A DNA stretch of 64,000 nucleotides from Streptomyces griseus. Its GTDB lineage: Bacteria > Actinomycetota > Actinomycetes > Streptomycetales > Streptomycetaceae. The position numbers and the translations under genes are program-made. Below are positions 19,988 to 28,410 of the stretch, in pieces (positions within the stretch are counted from its first letter, which is position 1; each line of letters begins with the position of its first letter). Below the pieces are notes generated by a model, which was not told the origin of the DNA, searched no databases, and saw only the letters and a list, made by a program, of their open reading frames with translations. The stretch is taken from assembly GCF_001715295.1 (NCBI RefSeq), contig NZ_MDKB01000002.1, positions 556,499 to 620,498 on the forward strand, written 5' to 3'.

Positions 19988-20617
19988 GTGGAACTGGCCT
20001 ATTACTCGGATTACGCCGTGCGTCTGGTCAACACCGAGGAGCCGGCCCGCGGCAAGGACGCCCTCACCTCGGTCGAGGCCGTCCGCGAGCTCTTCGGGGT
20101 GAACGCGCAGGCGGCCCGCCGCGCGACCGATGCGGACGTGACCCGTTTCCGTTCGGTACGGGCGCGACTGCGCGCGGTCTTCCAGGCCGCGGACAGCGGC
20201 GACGAGACCCTCGCGGTCGACCTGCTCAACTCCCTGCTGCTGGAATTCCCGGTGAGCCCGCAGATCTCCGGCCACGACACCCGGGACGAGGACGGCAAAC
20301 CGGACTGGCACATGCACCTCGCCGACCATCCGTCCAACGCGACGGCAGGGTACGCGGCGATCGCGGCGATGGGCCTCGCCTTCCACCTCACCTCGCACGG
20401 CGTGGACCGGCTCGGCCTGTGCGAGGCGGCGCCCTGCCGCAACGCCTACCTCGACACCTCCACCAACCGGTCGAGGCGGTACTGCTCCGACCGCTGCGCG
20501 ACCCGGGCCAACGTGGCCGCCTACCGGGCCCGCAAGCGCCTGGAGACGGAACGGTCCGAGGAGACGGGCCGCAGCGCGGACACCGCCCACGCCAGCAGCC
20601 CGAACACCGACCGCTGA
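19988..20617 (+). CDS. CGNR zinc finger / ABATE-domain protein
   Basis: The 209-residue putative regulator starts with MELAYYSDYAVRLVN, as the ABATE domain does (stress-related, proposed ligand-binding). It ends with a CGNR-type zinc finger at about 143-182: CEAAPCRNAYLD, then RYCSDRCATRANVAAYRARK, with four cysteines placed to bind zinc and a basic helix for DNA. Its last 97 bases overlap the 3-prime end of the convergent sodX gene. A poorly conserved C-terminal tail after the finger accounts for that overlap. Confidence 0.88.
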   Translation: MELAYYSDYAVRLVNTEEPARGKDALTSVEAVRELFGVNAQAARRATDADVTRFRSVRARLRAVFQAADSGDETLAVDLLNSLLLEFPVSPQISGHDTRDEDGKPDWHMHLADHPSNATAGYAAIAAMGLAFHLTSHGVDRLGLCEAAPCRNAYLDTSTNRSRRYCSDRCATRANVAAYRARKRLETERSEETGRSADTAHASSPNTDR

Positions 20618-20946
20618 TCCTTGCGCAGCGGCCGGTAGCGCGCCCGTACCCGGGCGAGCACCAGTTCCTCGGGCACCGTCCCGTAGTCCGTGCTGTCACC
20701 GCCGGCGAACGAGTTGTCGCCCAGCACCCACCAGCCGTTGCCGCGCCGTTCGGCGGCCCGCTTGACCACCAGCAGGTCCTGCTGGAACGGGTGACGCAGG
20801 ATCACCACGTCCCCCGGCCGCACCGGCGCGCCGTGCTGCACCAGCAGCCAGTCCCCGTGGTAGAGCGTCGGCACCATCGAGGGCCCCGTCACCTCCACCA
20901 CCTGGAGCGAGTTCTTCCGCGCCCGCCCCTGCGCCGCTTCCGGCAT
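20521..20946 (-). CDS. sodX: Nickel superoxide dismutase maturation protease, S26 signal peptidase fold
   Basis: The 141-residue protease removes the SodN leader so that nickel can bind at the new N-terminus. The Ser/Lys dyad is visible: Ser23 in VTGPSMVPTL and Lys62 in LLVVKRAAERR. The VLGDNSFAGGDSTDYG box closes the catalytic domain. There is no N-terminal membrane anchor, unlike Lep-type peptidases, which suits an intracellular substrate. The ATG at 20946 is preferred over a longer frame. It diverges from sodN with 180 bases between, the usual Streptomyces arrangement. The 3-prime end overlaps the CGNR gene. Confidence 0.9.
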   Translation of the reverse strand: MPEAAQGRARKNSLQVVEVTGPSMVPTLYHGDWLLVQHGAPVRPGDVVILRHPFQQDLLVVKRAAERRGNGWWVLGDNSFAGGDSTDYGTVPEELVLARVRARYRPLRKDQRSVFGLLAWAVSALRPVSSDRSVSRRLRAR

Positions 20947-21126
20947 CTGTGACACCTCCCGGTCCGTCCTCCGGTACACCGCTGCGCGCACCGCTCAGTG
21001 GTTTCGGCCACCGGTCACCTCCTGACCCTGGACTTTTGGCCTAAGCCCATGGGGGCAGCCGCAAAAAGCGGGCGCCCACGGAGTAATGTCCCACCTGAGA
21101 AGACGATCACGAGGAAGGACAGCTCC

Positions 21127-21522
21127 ATGCTTTCCCGCCTGTTTGCCCCCAAGGTGAAGGTCAGCGCTCACTGCGACCTGCCCTGCGGCGTGTACGACCC
21201 CGCCCAGGCCCGCATCGAGGCCGAGTCGGTCAAGGCCGTCCAGGAGAAGTACCAGGCCAATGAGGACGCGGACTACCGCACGCGCGCCATTCTGATCAAG
21301 GAACAGCGTGCCGAGCTCGCGAAGCACCACGTCTCGGTGCTCTGGAGCGACTACTTCAAGCCCCCGCACTTCGAGAAGTACCCGGAGCTGCACCAGCTGG
21401 TCAACGACACCCTCAAGGCGCTCTCCGCGGCCAAGGCGTCGAACGACCCGGCCACGGGCCAGAAGGCTCTGGACCTGATCGCCCAGATCGACACGATCTT
21501 CTGGGAGACCAAGAAGGCCTGA
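21127..21522 (+). CDS. sodN: Nickel superoxide dismutase
   Basis: 131 residues. It disproportionates superoxide in the cytoplasm as a hexamer. A 14-residue leader (MLSRLFAPKVKVSA) precedes the nickel hook HCDLPCGVYDP, whose His1, Cys2 and Cys6 (mature numbering) bind nickel after cleavage by the neighbouring SodX. The rest is the four-helix bundle, ending FWETKKA. GAGGAAGG at 21111 is a strong ribosome site. In S. coelicolor nickel controls this gene through Nur, indirectly via a small RNA from the sodF transcript that pairs with this region. I could not verify that here. Confidence 0.97.
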   Translation: MLSRLFAPKVKVSAHCDLPCGVYDPAQARIEAESVKAVQEKYQANEDADYRTRAILIKEQRAELAKHHVSVLWSDYFKPPHFEKYPELHQLVNDTLKALSAAKASNDPATGQKALDLIAQIDTIFWETKKA

Positions 21523-21844
21523 CCCGGTCGGCGTTCCGCTGGATCGAGGTGTCCGCGCCCGGTCCGCAGAGTCTCCCCCGGGAGACCCTCGCGGGCCGGG
21601 CGCGGTCGTTCACCCGTCCGCCCGGAACGTCAGGCCGTGGCCGGCCGGCGGTGTCCGGCCGGGCGGTTGCCGGCCCCGCCCCGGACGGCGCCACGGCCAC
21701 CGCGGAGAACGGCTCCCACGGCCACCGCGCGTGACGGCTCCCACCGCGAGCGGGTACCGGCCGCACCGCGTCCCTCCGGAGCCTGAGCCGAGTCTCGCCC
21801 CCTGCCCCGGCCCCCGGCCACCCGGCCGCGACGGAGCCGGCCCC
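21523..21844. other. Gene-free interval after sodN
   Basis: About 320 bases. The first part is a terminator hairpin (see 21553-21605). The remainder is extremely GC-rich with repeated GGCCGG and CCACGG words and no credible reading frame on either strand. Confidence 0.6.
21553..21605 (+). terminator. Compound hairpin terminator after sodN
   Basis: Outer arms CCGCGCCCGG (21553-21562) and CCGGGCGCGG (21596-21605) are perfect complements. An inner stem pairs GTCTCCC with GGGAGAC around CC. Confidence 0.75.
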
Positions 21845-22198
21845 TCACCGGGCTGCGGTCTCCTCCCCCGCCCCCGGACCGGTCCAGGGCCGCACCTCCA
21901 CCACGGCGCTCACCGGCAGCGGTCCGTAGAGGTGCGGGAACTCCTCGCCGCCGGGCGTCAGGGCCTCGTAGCGCACGGGGACGCCCAGCCGGTCCGGGTC
22001 GATGACCAGCACGACCAGGCCCTCGTGGGCCGTCCCGTAGAGCGCCCGGGCCACACCGGGAAGCTGGTGGGGCAGCGAGCAGTGGATGAAGCCCTCCTCC
22101 GCCAGGGTGCGGCCGCGGGTGGACATCTCGTACGTCCCGGCCCTGAGGGCGGCCTCCCACAGGGGCTCTTCGGTGAGGTGCAGCAACTGTTCGCTCAT
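21845..22198 (-). CDS. DUF952 domain protein
   Basis: The 117-residue protein covers the whole DUF952 family: LLHLTEEPLWEAALRAGTYEMST, the conserved EEGFIHCSLPHQL, and LVVLVIDPDRLGVPVRYE. The fold resembles glutathione-S-transferase-related or ADP-ribose-binding small enzymes, and the function is unknown. The start ATG at 22198 is close to the stop of the epimerase gene (22208), so the two are probably cotranscribed. Confidence 0.85.
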   Translation of the reverse strand: MSEQLLHLTEEPLWEAALRAGTYEMSTRGRTLAEEGFIHCSLPHQLPGVARALYGTAHEGLVVLVIDPDRLGVPVRYEALTPGGEEFPHLYGPLPVSAVVEVRPWTGPGAGEETAAR

Positions 22199-22207
22199 CC
22201 GGCTACG

Positions 22208-23212
22208 TTAAGGGTTTTCGGACGTCACGAGGAGCTGTGCCTCGGTCCTCGGGTCGAGGCCGAGCCGGGGCCGGTCCGGGCGCTGGGGCGCGGTGCCGCC
22301 GTGCTCCCGCAGCCAGGTCCAGGTGTCGGCGACCGTCTCCCCGACGGGTCTGCAACGCAGCCCGGCCGCCTCCGCCTTGGCGACGTCGCCCCGGTGCAGG
22401 GTGTCGTACAGCTCTCCGGCGGGCAACCAGACGGGCAGGTCGGTCCAGGGCTCGACGCCTGCCCCGAGAAGCACCTCCGGATCGGTCCAGCGCAGTTCGG
22501 CACGGGAGCCGGTCACCCGGACACAGGTGTCCAGCAACTCGCCCATGGTGGTGTGCCCGGGCCTGCTCACCGTGTTGTAGGCGCCGCCGCGGCCCTGCGA
22601 CGCGGCGTCCAGCAGCCAGCTCGCGAGATCACGGGCGTCGATGTACTGGAGCCCGGCGTCCCGAGGCCCCGGCGCGATCACCGGACCGCCACGGGCCGTC
22701 CGGTTCAGCCACCACGGCAGCCGGCCGACGTTCTCCCCGGGACCGAGGATCAGCCCGGCCCGGGCCAGCAGCGCCCGGTCGCCGAAGGCGCCGAGGGCCG
22801 CCAGCTCACCACCGCGCTTGGCCAGGGCGTACGACACGTCGTCGCCCGCGTCCGGGGACGCGCCGGTGACCGGAGGCCCGTCCTCCGACAGCCCGGCCGG
22901 TGCGGGGTAGGCGTACACGGACCGGCTGGAGACGTAGGTGAAGTGCCCGGCCCGGCCGGAGAGCAGCCGCGCGGCGTCCCGGACCGCTGAGGGCGCGCCG
23001 CTCCACGTGTCGACCACCAGGTCCCAACGGCCGTCGGTCAGGGCGGCCAGGCCCGCGACGCCCGCCGTGCGGTCCCCGGTCAGCACCCGGGCACCCGGTG
23101 GAGCCGCATGGCGGCCCCGGTGGAACACCGTGACCTGCCAACCGCGTCCCAGCGCTTCCTCGGTGACGGCCCGCCCGACGAATTCCGTACCACCCAGCAT
23201 CAGGAGCTCCAT
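22208..23212 (-). CDS. NAD-dependent epimerase/dehydratase-like (extended SDR) protein
   Basis: 334 residues. The nucleotide-binding loop is LLMLGGTEFVGRAVTEEALGRG near the N-terminus. FTYVSSRSVYA carries the catalytic Ser, and YALAKRGGE a Tyr-x-x-x-Lys pair. The LGGTEFVG form is typical of the atypical reductase-type extended SDRs often annotated as NAD-dependent epimerases. The ATG at 23212 sits behind GGGTGAGG. Longer frames back to 23329 overlap the LysR gene stop. The substrate is unknown. Confidence 0.82.
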   Translation of the reverse strand: MELLMLGGTEFVGRAVTEEALGRGWQVTVFHRGRHAAPPGARVLTGDRTAGVAGLAALTDGRWDLVVDTWSGAPSAVRDAARLLSGRAGHFTYVSSRSVYAYPAPAGLSEDGPPVTGASPDAGDDVSYALAKRGGELAALGAFGDRALLARAGLILGPGENVGRLPWWLNRTARGGPVIAPGPRDAGLQYIDARDLASWLLDAASQGRGGAYNTVSRPGHTTMGELLDTCVRVTGSRAELRWTDPEVLLGAGVEPWTDLPVWLPAGELYDTLHRGDVAKAEAAGLRCRPVGETVADTWTWLREHGGTAPQRPDRPRLGLDPRTEAQLLVTSENP

Positions 23213-23286
23213 GTCCTCACCCTGCCCCAGGGTGCGGAGCAGGGACATGGTTCCTCGCTGTGGGCAGAACGGGGAACCTGCGCCGG

Positions 23287-24240
23287 TCAGAGGGAGTACG
23301 CGAGAGGACTGTGGTGGCGCAGCAGCCACTCGTGGTAGTCGGCGGCCCGCCGGGCGGCCTCGCGGTAGGCGGCTTCCAGCTCCCCGTACACCGGGTCCAT
23401 GTCCGCACCCGGTCGTGAGACCAGCAGGAGCCGCACGGCCAGCGGGTCCCCGCGCAGCGGGCGGATGGCCATGTCGTCGCGCGGGCCCGACGTCGGCTGG
23501 CAGGGGGCGACGGCCTCACCGAGGACGACCAGGGAGGCCGCCGTGAGGTAGTCGCCGTGCAGGACGGGCGGGTCGAGACCGGCGGCGCCGAGGACCCGGC
23601 GGACGCCGTCCCACTCACCGTCCACCGAGGGATCGACCATCCACCGGTCGGTGGCGAGATCGTCGAGATCCACCACCGGACGGCCCGCCGCGGGGTGGTC
23701 GCGCGACAGGGAGATGAACTGCGGCTCCCGCTCCAGGAGTACGCGCTGCCGCAGGCCGTCCGGCACCTCCAGCGGGCTGCCCTCCACCTCGTGCACGAAT
23801 GCGATGTCCAGCCGTCCGGCCGCCACCGCGCGCAGCAGCACACGGGCCGAGACGTCGACCCGGAGGGAGATGTCCGTCCCGGGCAACCGGACCCGGAGCC
23901 GGCGCAGCCAGCCGCCGATGACCCGGCTCGCCGTGGAGCCGAGGCGGAGCCGGGCGCTGTCGGCGCGGGCCGCCTCGGCCTCCGCCATCGCCGCACCGAC
24001 CAGTGCGGACATGCCGTCCACCAGCGGTCGGGCCCGGCTGAGGACAGCGCGTCCGAGCAGGGTCGGCCGGCAGCCCGTCCGCTCCCGGCGGAAGAGCTCC
24101 GCGCCCATGGTCTTCTCGATCCGCTGCAGCTGGGTCGTCAGGGAGGGCTGACTGACGCCGAGCCGCCGTGCGGCTTGGTGCAGGCTGCCCGTGTCCGCGA
24201 TGGCGCAGAGCGCCCTGAGGTGTCTGACCTCAAGCTCCAT
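23287..24240 (-). CDS. snpR: LysR-family regulator, divergent from snapalysin
   Basis: The 317-residue LysR regulator has an N-terminal winged HTH ([35 protein letters not shown]) and a periplasmic-binding-like effector domain. LysR activators divergent from a small neutral protease (snpR/snpA, mprR/mprA) are known in Streptomyces, so activation of the neighbouring protease gene is the obvious role. A perfect inverted repeat of LysR type lies between the two genes (24363-24379). Confidence 0.88.
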   Translation of the reverse strand: MELEVRHLRALCAIADTGSLHQAARRLGVSQPSLTTQLQRIEKTMGAELFRRERTGCRPTLLGRAVLSRARPLVDGMSALVGAAMAEAEAARADSARLRLGSTASRVIGGWLRRLRVRLPGTDISLRVDVSARVLLRAVAAGRLDIAFVHEVEGSPLEVPDGLRQRVLLEREPQFISLSRDHPAAGRPVVDLDDLATDRWMVDPSVDGEWDGVRRVLGAAGLDPPVLHGDYLTAASLVVLGEAVAPCQPTSGPRDDMAIRPLRGDPLAVRLLLVSRPGADMDPVYGELEAAYREAARRAADYHEWLLRHHSPLAYSL

Positions 24241-24362
24241 GACGAGGAGCGTATGGCTGTTCGCGCGCTGAACACCAGATGGCCCAACCCCACCAAACAG
24301 GCCGATTCGGGGGCTGTCGGCGCACCCGGCGCGCGGCGCTCCGGTGGGGGCCGTACGGGGCT

Positions 24363-24390
24363 GATAGTGCGGCGCTATCGCCGGTTGACA
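24363..24390 (+). promoter_or_regulatory. LysR box and -35 of the snapalysin promoter
   Basis: GATAG-N7-CTATC at 24363-24379 is a perfect dyad and fits the T-N11-A rule for LysR-type binding sites. TTGACA follows at 24385-24390, six bases away, the expected place for an activator touching polymerase. The -10 is poor, which suits an activator-dependent promoter. Confidence 0.7.
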
Positions 24391-24504
24391 TCATCCGCCG
24401 CGGCGCCGACTGCCCTGACACTCACTCCGTACCCGCAACCCCCCACCCGTGCCCCGTCCGGCCCGTCGGACGGGGCACGGCGGACAGGTAGGAGAGAACC
24501 CCCC

Positions 24505-25182
24505 ATGAGACACCTCAGGACAGCCGTCATGTCGGCCGTGGCCGGTCTCGGTCTCACCCTCGCCGCCACGTCGGGCACCGCCCCCGCGGTCGCCGCCGCT
24601 CCGGCCCCCGCCGCGCCTTCCGCGGCCACCGCCCAGGCGGGCTACACCGCGTACGCCGACTCCAAGGAGAACGCCGCCGCCAACAAGGCCTTCTTCGACG
24701 CCGTCATGAAGTCGGTCGCCGAGAAGCGGGCCGCCCAGCCGGGCGCTCTGGCCGTCACCGTGGTCTACAGCGCCGCGAACGCCCCGACCTTCCGCAGCCA
24801 GATAGCGAGCAGCACCAGCATCTGGAACAGCTCCGTCAGCAACGTCAAGCTGCAGGAGGGTTCCAACGCCGACTTCGTCTACTACGAGGGCAACGACTCG
24901 CGGGGCTCGTACGCGAGCACGGACGGACACGGCAGCGGCTACATCTTCCTGGACTACGCGCAGAACCGGCAGTACAACTCGACCCGGGTCACGGCCCACG
25001 AGACGGGTCACGTACTCGGCCTGCCGGACCACTACAGCGGTCCGTGCAGCGAGCTCATGTCGGGCGGCGGTCCCGGCACGTCCTGCACCAACGCCTACCC
25101 GAACAGCACCGAGCGCTCGCGGGTGAACACCCTGTGGCAGAACGGCTTCGCGGCCGCGCTCGCCACCGCGACCCGGTCCTGA
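24505..25182 (+). CDS. snpA: Snapalysin, secreted small neutral metalloprotease
   Basis: 225 residues. A signal peptide (basic start, hydrophobic core [17 protein letters not shown], Ala-rich cleavage region) is followed by a short propeptide. The M7 catalytic domain has the zinc site [12 protein letters not shown] (His, Glu, His, Asp) and the LMSGG Met-turn. Two cysteine pairs are placed for disulphides (GPCSELM, TSCTNAY). GGTAGGAG precedes the ATG. Transcription should depend on the divergent LysR protein. A strong terminator follows. Confidence 0.95.
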   Translation: MRHLRTAVMSAVAGLGLTLAATSGTAPAVAAAPAPAAPSAATAQAGYTAYADSKENAAANKAFFDAVMKSVAEKRAAQPGALAVTVVYSAANAPTFRSQIASSTSIWNSSVSNVKLQEGSNADFVYYEGNDSRGSYASTDGHGSGYIFLDYAQNRQYNSTRVTAHETGHVLGLPDHYSGPCSELMSGGGPGTSCTNAYPNSTERSRVNTLWQNGFAAALATATRS

Positions 25183-25205
25183 CACCCGGTACGGCCACGC
25201 ACGGC

Positions 25206-25244
25206 GCGCCGGGTCCGCTCCGCGAGGCGGAGCGGACCCGGCGC
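25206..25244. terminator. Hairpin terminator after snpA
   Basis: An 18-bp perfect stem closes a GAG loop. It lies between the convergent snpA and DUF6304 genes and so may serve both. Confidence 0.85.
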
Positions 25245-25270
25245 CCCGGCGGCCGGTGCGGGGGACGTGT

Positions 25271-25939
25271 TCAGGCGGTTTCCAGCGGGAGAGCGTCCCG
25301 GTGGCCGGTTGCGGCGCCCTCGGCCGGACGTGGCTCGAACTCCCGGCAGTTCCATATCTCCTGGACGAATCCGGTGCGCCGGTCCCAGAGGCCGGCCACG
25401 GCACCCGTGTCCGCCGCGTCGCGGTAGGCGTCCTTCGCGCCCCGGAAGCAGGCGAGTGCGCCGGAGAGGCCCCGGTCCTGGGCGGGGAAGTAGCCGGAGA
25501 GTGCGCAGGCTGCGCAGGTCTGCAGACGGATCTCCGCCGGGAGGATCCGCTGGATCGTGGCCAGCGCCGCGGAGAAGTCGCTCTCGGCGCGGTACGACTC
25601 GTACACCGCGCCGTCGAGGTGGAGGGCGAGGTACAGATCGGGGTCGTCCCGCCGCAGGGACAGCAGACAGCTGAGGGTGGCCCGGCGCACCGCGCCGGAG
25701 GTGAGGACCGGCAGGGGCAGGTCCCACTCCAGGACGCAGTCGCCGAGCACCCCGTCCACCAGGTCGAACCCGCCGCCCTCGGCAGGTACACCGGTCACGG
25801 GGCGCAGGCCGTCGAAGCTCGTGCCCTCGAAGTCCGTCCCCCGGACACGCATGCGGAGTTGCTGCCCGTCCGTGGTGAGGATGACGGCCTCGGAGCCGTG
25901 ACCGTCCCGGTACCAGCCTGTCCACGACTCATCTGTCAT
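25271..25939 (-). CDS. DUF6304-like conserved protein
   Basis: The 222-residue soluble protein opens MTDESWTGWYRDGHGSEAV, as an actinobacterial family that I remember as DUF6304. The first half is beta-rich with acidic patches. The second half is helical, with a cysteine cluster at ACAL and WNCREFEP. No catalytic motif is recognised. It is transcribed alone, convergent with snpA. Confidence 0.62.
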   Translation of the reverse strand: MTDESWTGWYRDGHGSEAVILTTDGQQLRMRVRGTDFEGTSFDGLRPVTGVPAEGGGFDLVDGVLGDCVLEWDLPLPVLTSGAVRRATLSCLLSLRRDDPDLYLALHLDGAVYESYRAESDFSAALATIQRILPAEIRLQTCAACALSGYFPAQDRGLSGALACFRGAKDAYRDAADTGAVAGLWDRRTGFVQEIWNCREFEPRPAEGAATGHRDALPLETA

Positions 25940-26220
25940 GAGCAGGGACTGTAGCCCGTGGCCGGCCTCCTTCCCCTGGCACCCTCCCCTTGGGTCCTGT
26001 CGAGTCCTGATCGGTGGTCAGCCGGGTTTGTGCAACGCCCACATGGGGCCCACCGAGGGTCCGTCCGGCAGGTCCACGGTCCGTCCGGTGAAGGCCGGTC
26101 CGAGGCGCTCGCAGGGCCTGCGGCCGTGCTCGCGTGCCGGGGGACGGACCGCACGGGCCGTCCGGACCGCCGCGCCGGACCGCACCCGGTCGCGACCGCC
26201 CGTGGACCCCCGCCGGAGCG

Positions 26221-27627
26221 TCACCGCCGGCGGCCGACCTCGACGTTCTCCAGGACGCCGAGGGCGTCGGGCACGAGAACGGCGGCGGAGTAGTAGGCCG
26301 TCACCAGGTACGAGATGATCGCCCGTTCGTCGATGCCCATGAAGCGGACCGACAGGCTCGGCTCGATCTCGTCCGGGATACCGCTCTGCCGGAGCCCGAT
26401 GACGCCCTGCTCCTCCTCCCCGGTCCTCATGCAGATGATCGAGGTGGTGCGGGCGTCGGTGACCGGGATCTTGTTGCTCGGGAAGATCGGGACACCCCGC
26501 CAGGCCGGCACATGGTGACCGCCCACCTCCACGCTCTCCGGGACCAGTCCGCGCTTGTTGCACTCGCGGCCGAACGCGGCGATGGCCAGGGGGTGCGCGA
26601 GGAACAGCTTCGAACCACGCCTGCGTGACAGGAGTTCGTCCATGTCGTCGGGGGTCGGCGCCCCGTCGTGCGGCTGCAGCCGCTGCCCGTAGTCGCAGTT
26701 GTTGAGCAGCCCGAACTCCCGGTTGTTGACGAGTTCGTACTCCTGGCGCTCGCGGAGCGCCTCGACCGTGAGCCTCAACTGCTGTTCGGTCTGGTTCATC
26801 GGCTGGTTGTAGAGGTCGGCGACCCTGCTGTGGACCTTCAGCACCGTCTGGGCGACGCTGAGTTCGTATGCGCGGGGCGACGTCTCGTAGTCGACGAAGG
26901 TGTGCGGGACGACGCTCTCTCCCACATGGCCCGCCGAGAGGTCGATCTCCGCCTCGCCGTAGGGGTTGGTCCGCTGGTGCGGAATGGCGAGGAGTCCGGC
27001 GAGATGCTCGCGGAGCCGGTCCGCCCGGGCCGCGAGGTTCAGCACGTCCGAGCGGCGCAGCGTCAGAAGGGTGCACGCGGTGACGGCACGCACCGTGTAC
27101 TCCCAGGCCGCGTCTCCGTCGACCAGCGCGTGGTCCCCGAAGTAGGCGCCGTCGGCGAGGACGCCGAGGACCGTCTCGTCCCCGTAGGGACCGGACCCGA
27201 GCTTCTCCACCTTGCCGTGGGCCAGCAGGTGCACACGGTCCGCCGTGTCGCCCGCCGAGGCGAGGACCTCGCCGGCCTCCACCTCCCGCTGCTCGCACCT
27301 GCGGGCCAGTTCGGCCAAGACCTCCTCGTCCCCGAATCCCCGCAGGGCGGGGAGTTCGCCGAGCTCCGCGGGGATGACGGCGACCCGGTCGCCCGTTTGG
27401 ACGAATGTCACCCGGCCGTCGCCGACCGAGTAGCTGAGCCGGCGGTTCACCCGGTACGTGCCGCCCTGCACCTGCACCCACGGCAGCATGCGCAGCAGCC
27501 ACCGCGAGGTGATCTCCTGCATCTGCGGGGCGGACTTGGTCGTCGTCGCGAGGTTCCGCGCAGCCGCTGTGCCGAGACTCTGCTGCTGCGGCGGCTGCGT
27601 GTCGCGGACCTCTTCACCAACGGACAT
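26221..27627 (-). CDS. Family 2B encapsulin shell protein with cyclic-nucleotide-binding-like insert
   Basis: The 468-residue protein matches the family 2B encapsulin layout: an N-terminal arm ([14 protein letters not shown], then [16 protein letters not shown]) and a cNMP-binding-type beta-roll at about 85-220 ([30 protein letters not shown]). The HK97-like shell fold follows ([57 protein letters not shown]). It should self-assemble into a protein nanocompartment. Known 2B shells are encoded beside their cargo, for example terpene cyclases or polyprenyl transferases. No such gene is adjacent here, so cargo must be encoded elsewhere or be unknown. It diverges from nsrR. Confidence 0.88.
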   Translation of the reverse strand: MSVGEEVRDTQPPQQQSLGTAAARNLATTTKSAPQMQEITSRWLLRMLPWVQVQGGTYRVNRRLSYSVGDGRVTFVQTGDRVAVIPAELGELPALRGFGDEEVLAELARRCEQREVEAGEVLASAGDTADRVHLLAHGKVEKLGSGPYGDETVLGVLADGAYFGDHALVDGDAAWEYTVRAVTACTLLTLRRSDVLNLAARADRLREHLAGLLAIPHQRTNPYGEAEIDLSAGHVGESVVPHTFVDYETSPRAYELSVAQTVLKVHSRVADLYNQPMNQTEQQLRLTVEALRERQEYELVNNREFGLLNNCDYGQRLQPHDGAPTPDDMDELLSRRRGSKLFLAHPLAIAAFGRECNKRGLVPESVEVGGHHVPAWRGVPIFPSNKIPVTDARTTSIICMRTGEEEQGVIGLRQSGIPDEIEPSLSVRFMGIDERAIISYLVTAYYSAAVLVPDALGVLENVEVGRRR

Positions 27628-27768
27628 CCGACATCCTCTCGATCATGGGCTGAGCTGCGCGAAGAAGCCTTTCAGCTGGTGGACACCGTGCGCTATTACA
27701 CAAAAGAGTGTGACTATTCCGGCTCCCGGCGGGGCACGGCGCCCGGCACCGCCGCACCCCCGGTTAAT

Positions 27769-27785
27769 TTGCATAAAAGATGCAA
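27769..27785. promoter_or_regulatory. NsrR-type operator in the encapsulin/nsrR interval
   Basis: TTGCAT-AAAAG-ATGCAA is a perfect 6-5-6 dyad 18 bases upstream of the nsrR start. TGCAT half-sites spaced by five bases recur before hmpA. The pair fits NsrR autoregulation and might also affect the divergent encapsulin gene. Confidence 0.75.
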
Positions 27786-27803
27786 CTTACCTAGCCTCAG
27801 CAC

Positions 27804-28256
27804 ATGCGGCTGACGAGATTCACCGACGTGGCGCTCCGCGTGCTCATGCGCCTGGCCGTCGCGGCGGAGGGCGACGACCCACCGACCACCCGGGAGGTGG
27901 CGGCCACGATGCAGGTGCCGTACACCCACGCCGCCAAGGTCGTCGCCCAACTCCAGCACCTCGGACTGGTCGACGCCCGCCGCGGTCGCGGCGGGGGCCT
28001 CACACTCACATCCGCCGGCCGGACCGCGTCGATCGGCGCCCTGGTACGCCGACTGGAAGGACCCGGCGAGGTGGTCGAGTGCGAGGGCGCCACCCCGTGC
28101 CCCCTGCGTTCGGCCTGCCGGCTGCGCTCGGCGCTGCGCCGGGCCGAGGAAGCCTTCTACGCCTCCCTCGACCCGGTGACGGTGGCCGATCTCGTCTCCT
28201 CACCCACGGGGCCGCTCCTGCTCGGCATCAGCACCGGCCGCCCCGCGCCTGGCTGA
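27804..28256 (+). CDS. nsrR: NsrR, nitric-oxide-sensing Rrf2-family repressor
   Basis: The 150-residue protein has a winged HTH at the N-terminus (MRLTRFTDVALRVLMRLA and YTHAAKVVAQL) and three cysteines, C93, C99 and C105, in VECEGATPCPLRSACRL, which hold the [4Fe-4S] cluster. Reaction of the cluster with NO releases DNA and derepresses flavohaemoglobin. The gene lies immediately upstream of hmpA with matching operators before both genes, so NsrR controls itself and hmpA. Confidence 0.95.
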   Translation: MRLTRFTDVALRVLMRLAVAAEGDDPPTTREVAATMQVPYTHAAKVVAQLQHLGLVDARRGRGGGLTLTSAGRTASIGALVRRLEGPGEVVECEGATPCPLRSACRLRSALRRAEEAFYASLDPVTVADLVSSPTGPLLLGISTGRPAPG

Positions 28257-28305
28257 CCGCACACCGGCGCACCCACCGTGCGCCGACGACGCCCGGCTAT
28301 AAATA

Positions 28306-28320
28306 TGCATCTCACATGCA
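28306..28320. promoter_or_regulatory. NsrR-type operator upstream of hmpA
   Basis: TGCAT-CTCAC-ATGCA is a 5-5-5 dyad with the same half-sites and spacing as the site before nsrR. It is in an AT-rich patch (CTATAAATATG) that probably includes the hmpA -10. It lies 90 bases before the ATG. Confidence 0.75.
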
Positions 28321-28410
28321 CATTCAAGGCCGGGCCGGCCCCCGGCCACCGGGGCCTCGCCCCGCGGCCCGCCTCCGCACTCCCACACACCCACTCCCAG
28401 GAGTCAACCG

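Noticed and set aside
22208..25182. Horizontal transfer of the epimerase-LysR-snapalysin block
   Set aside because: Base composition and codon use look like the core and the LysR-protease pair is common in Streptomyces.
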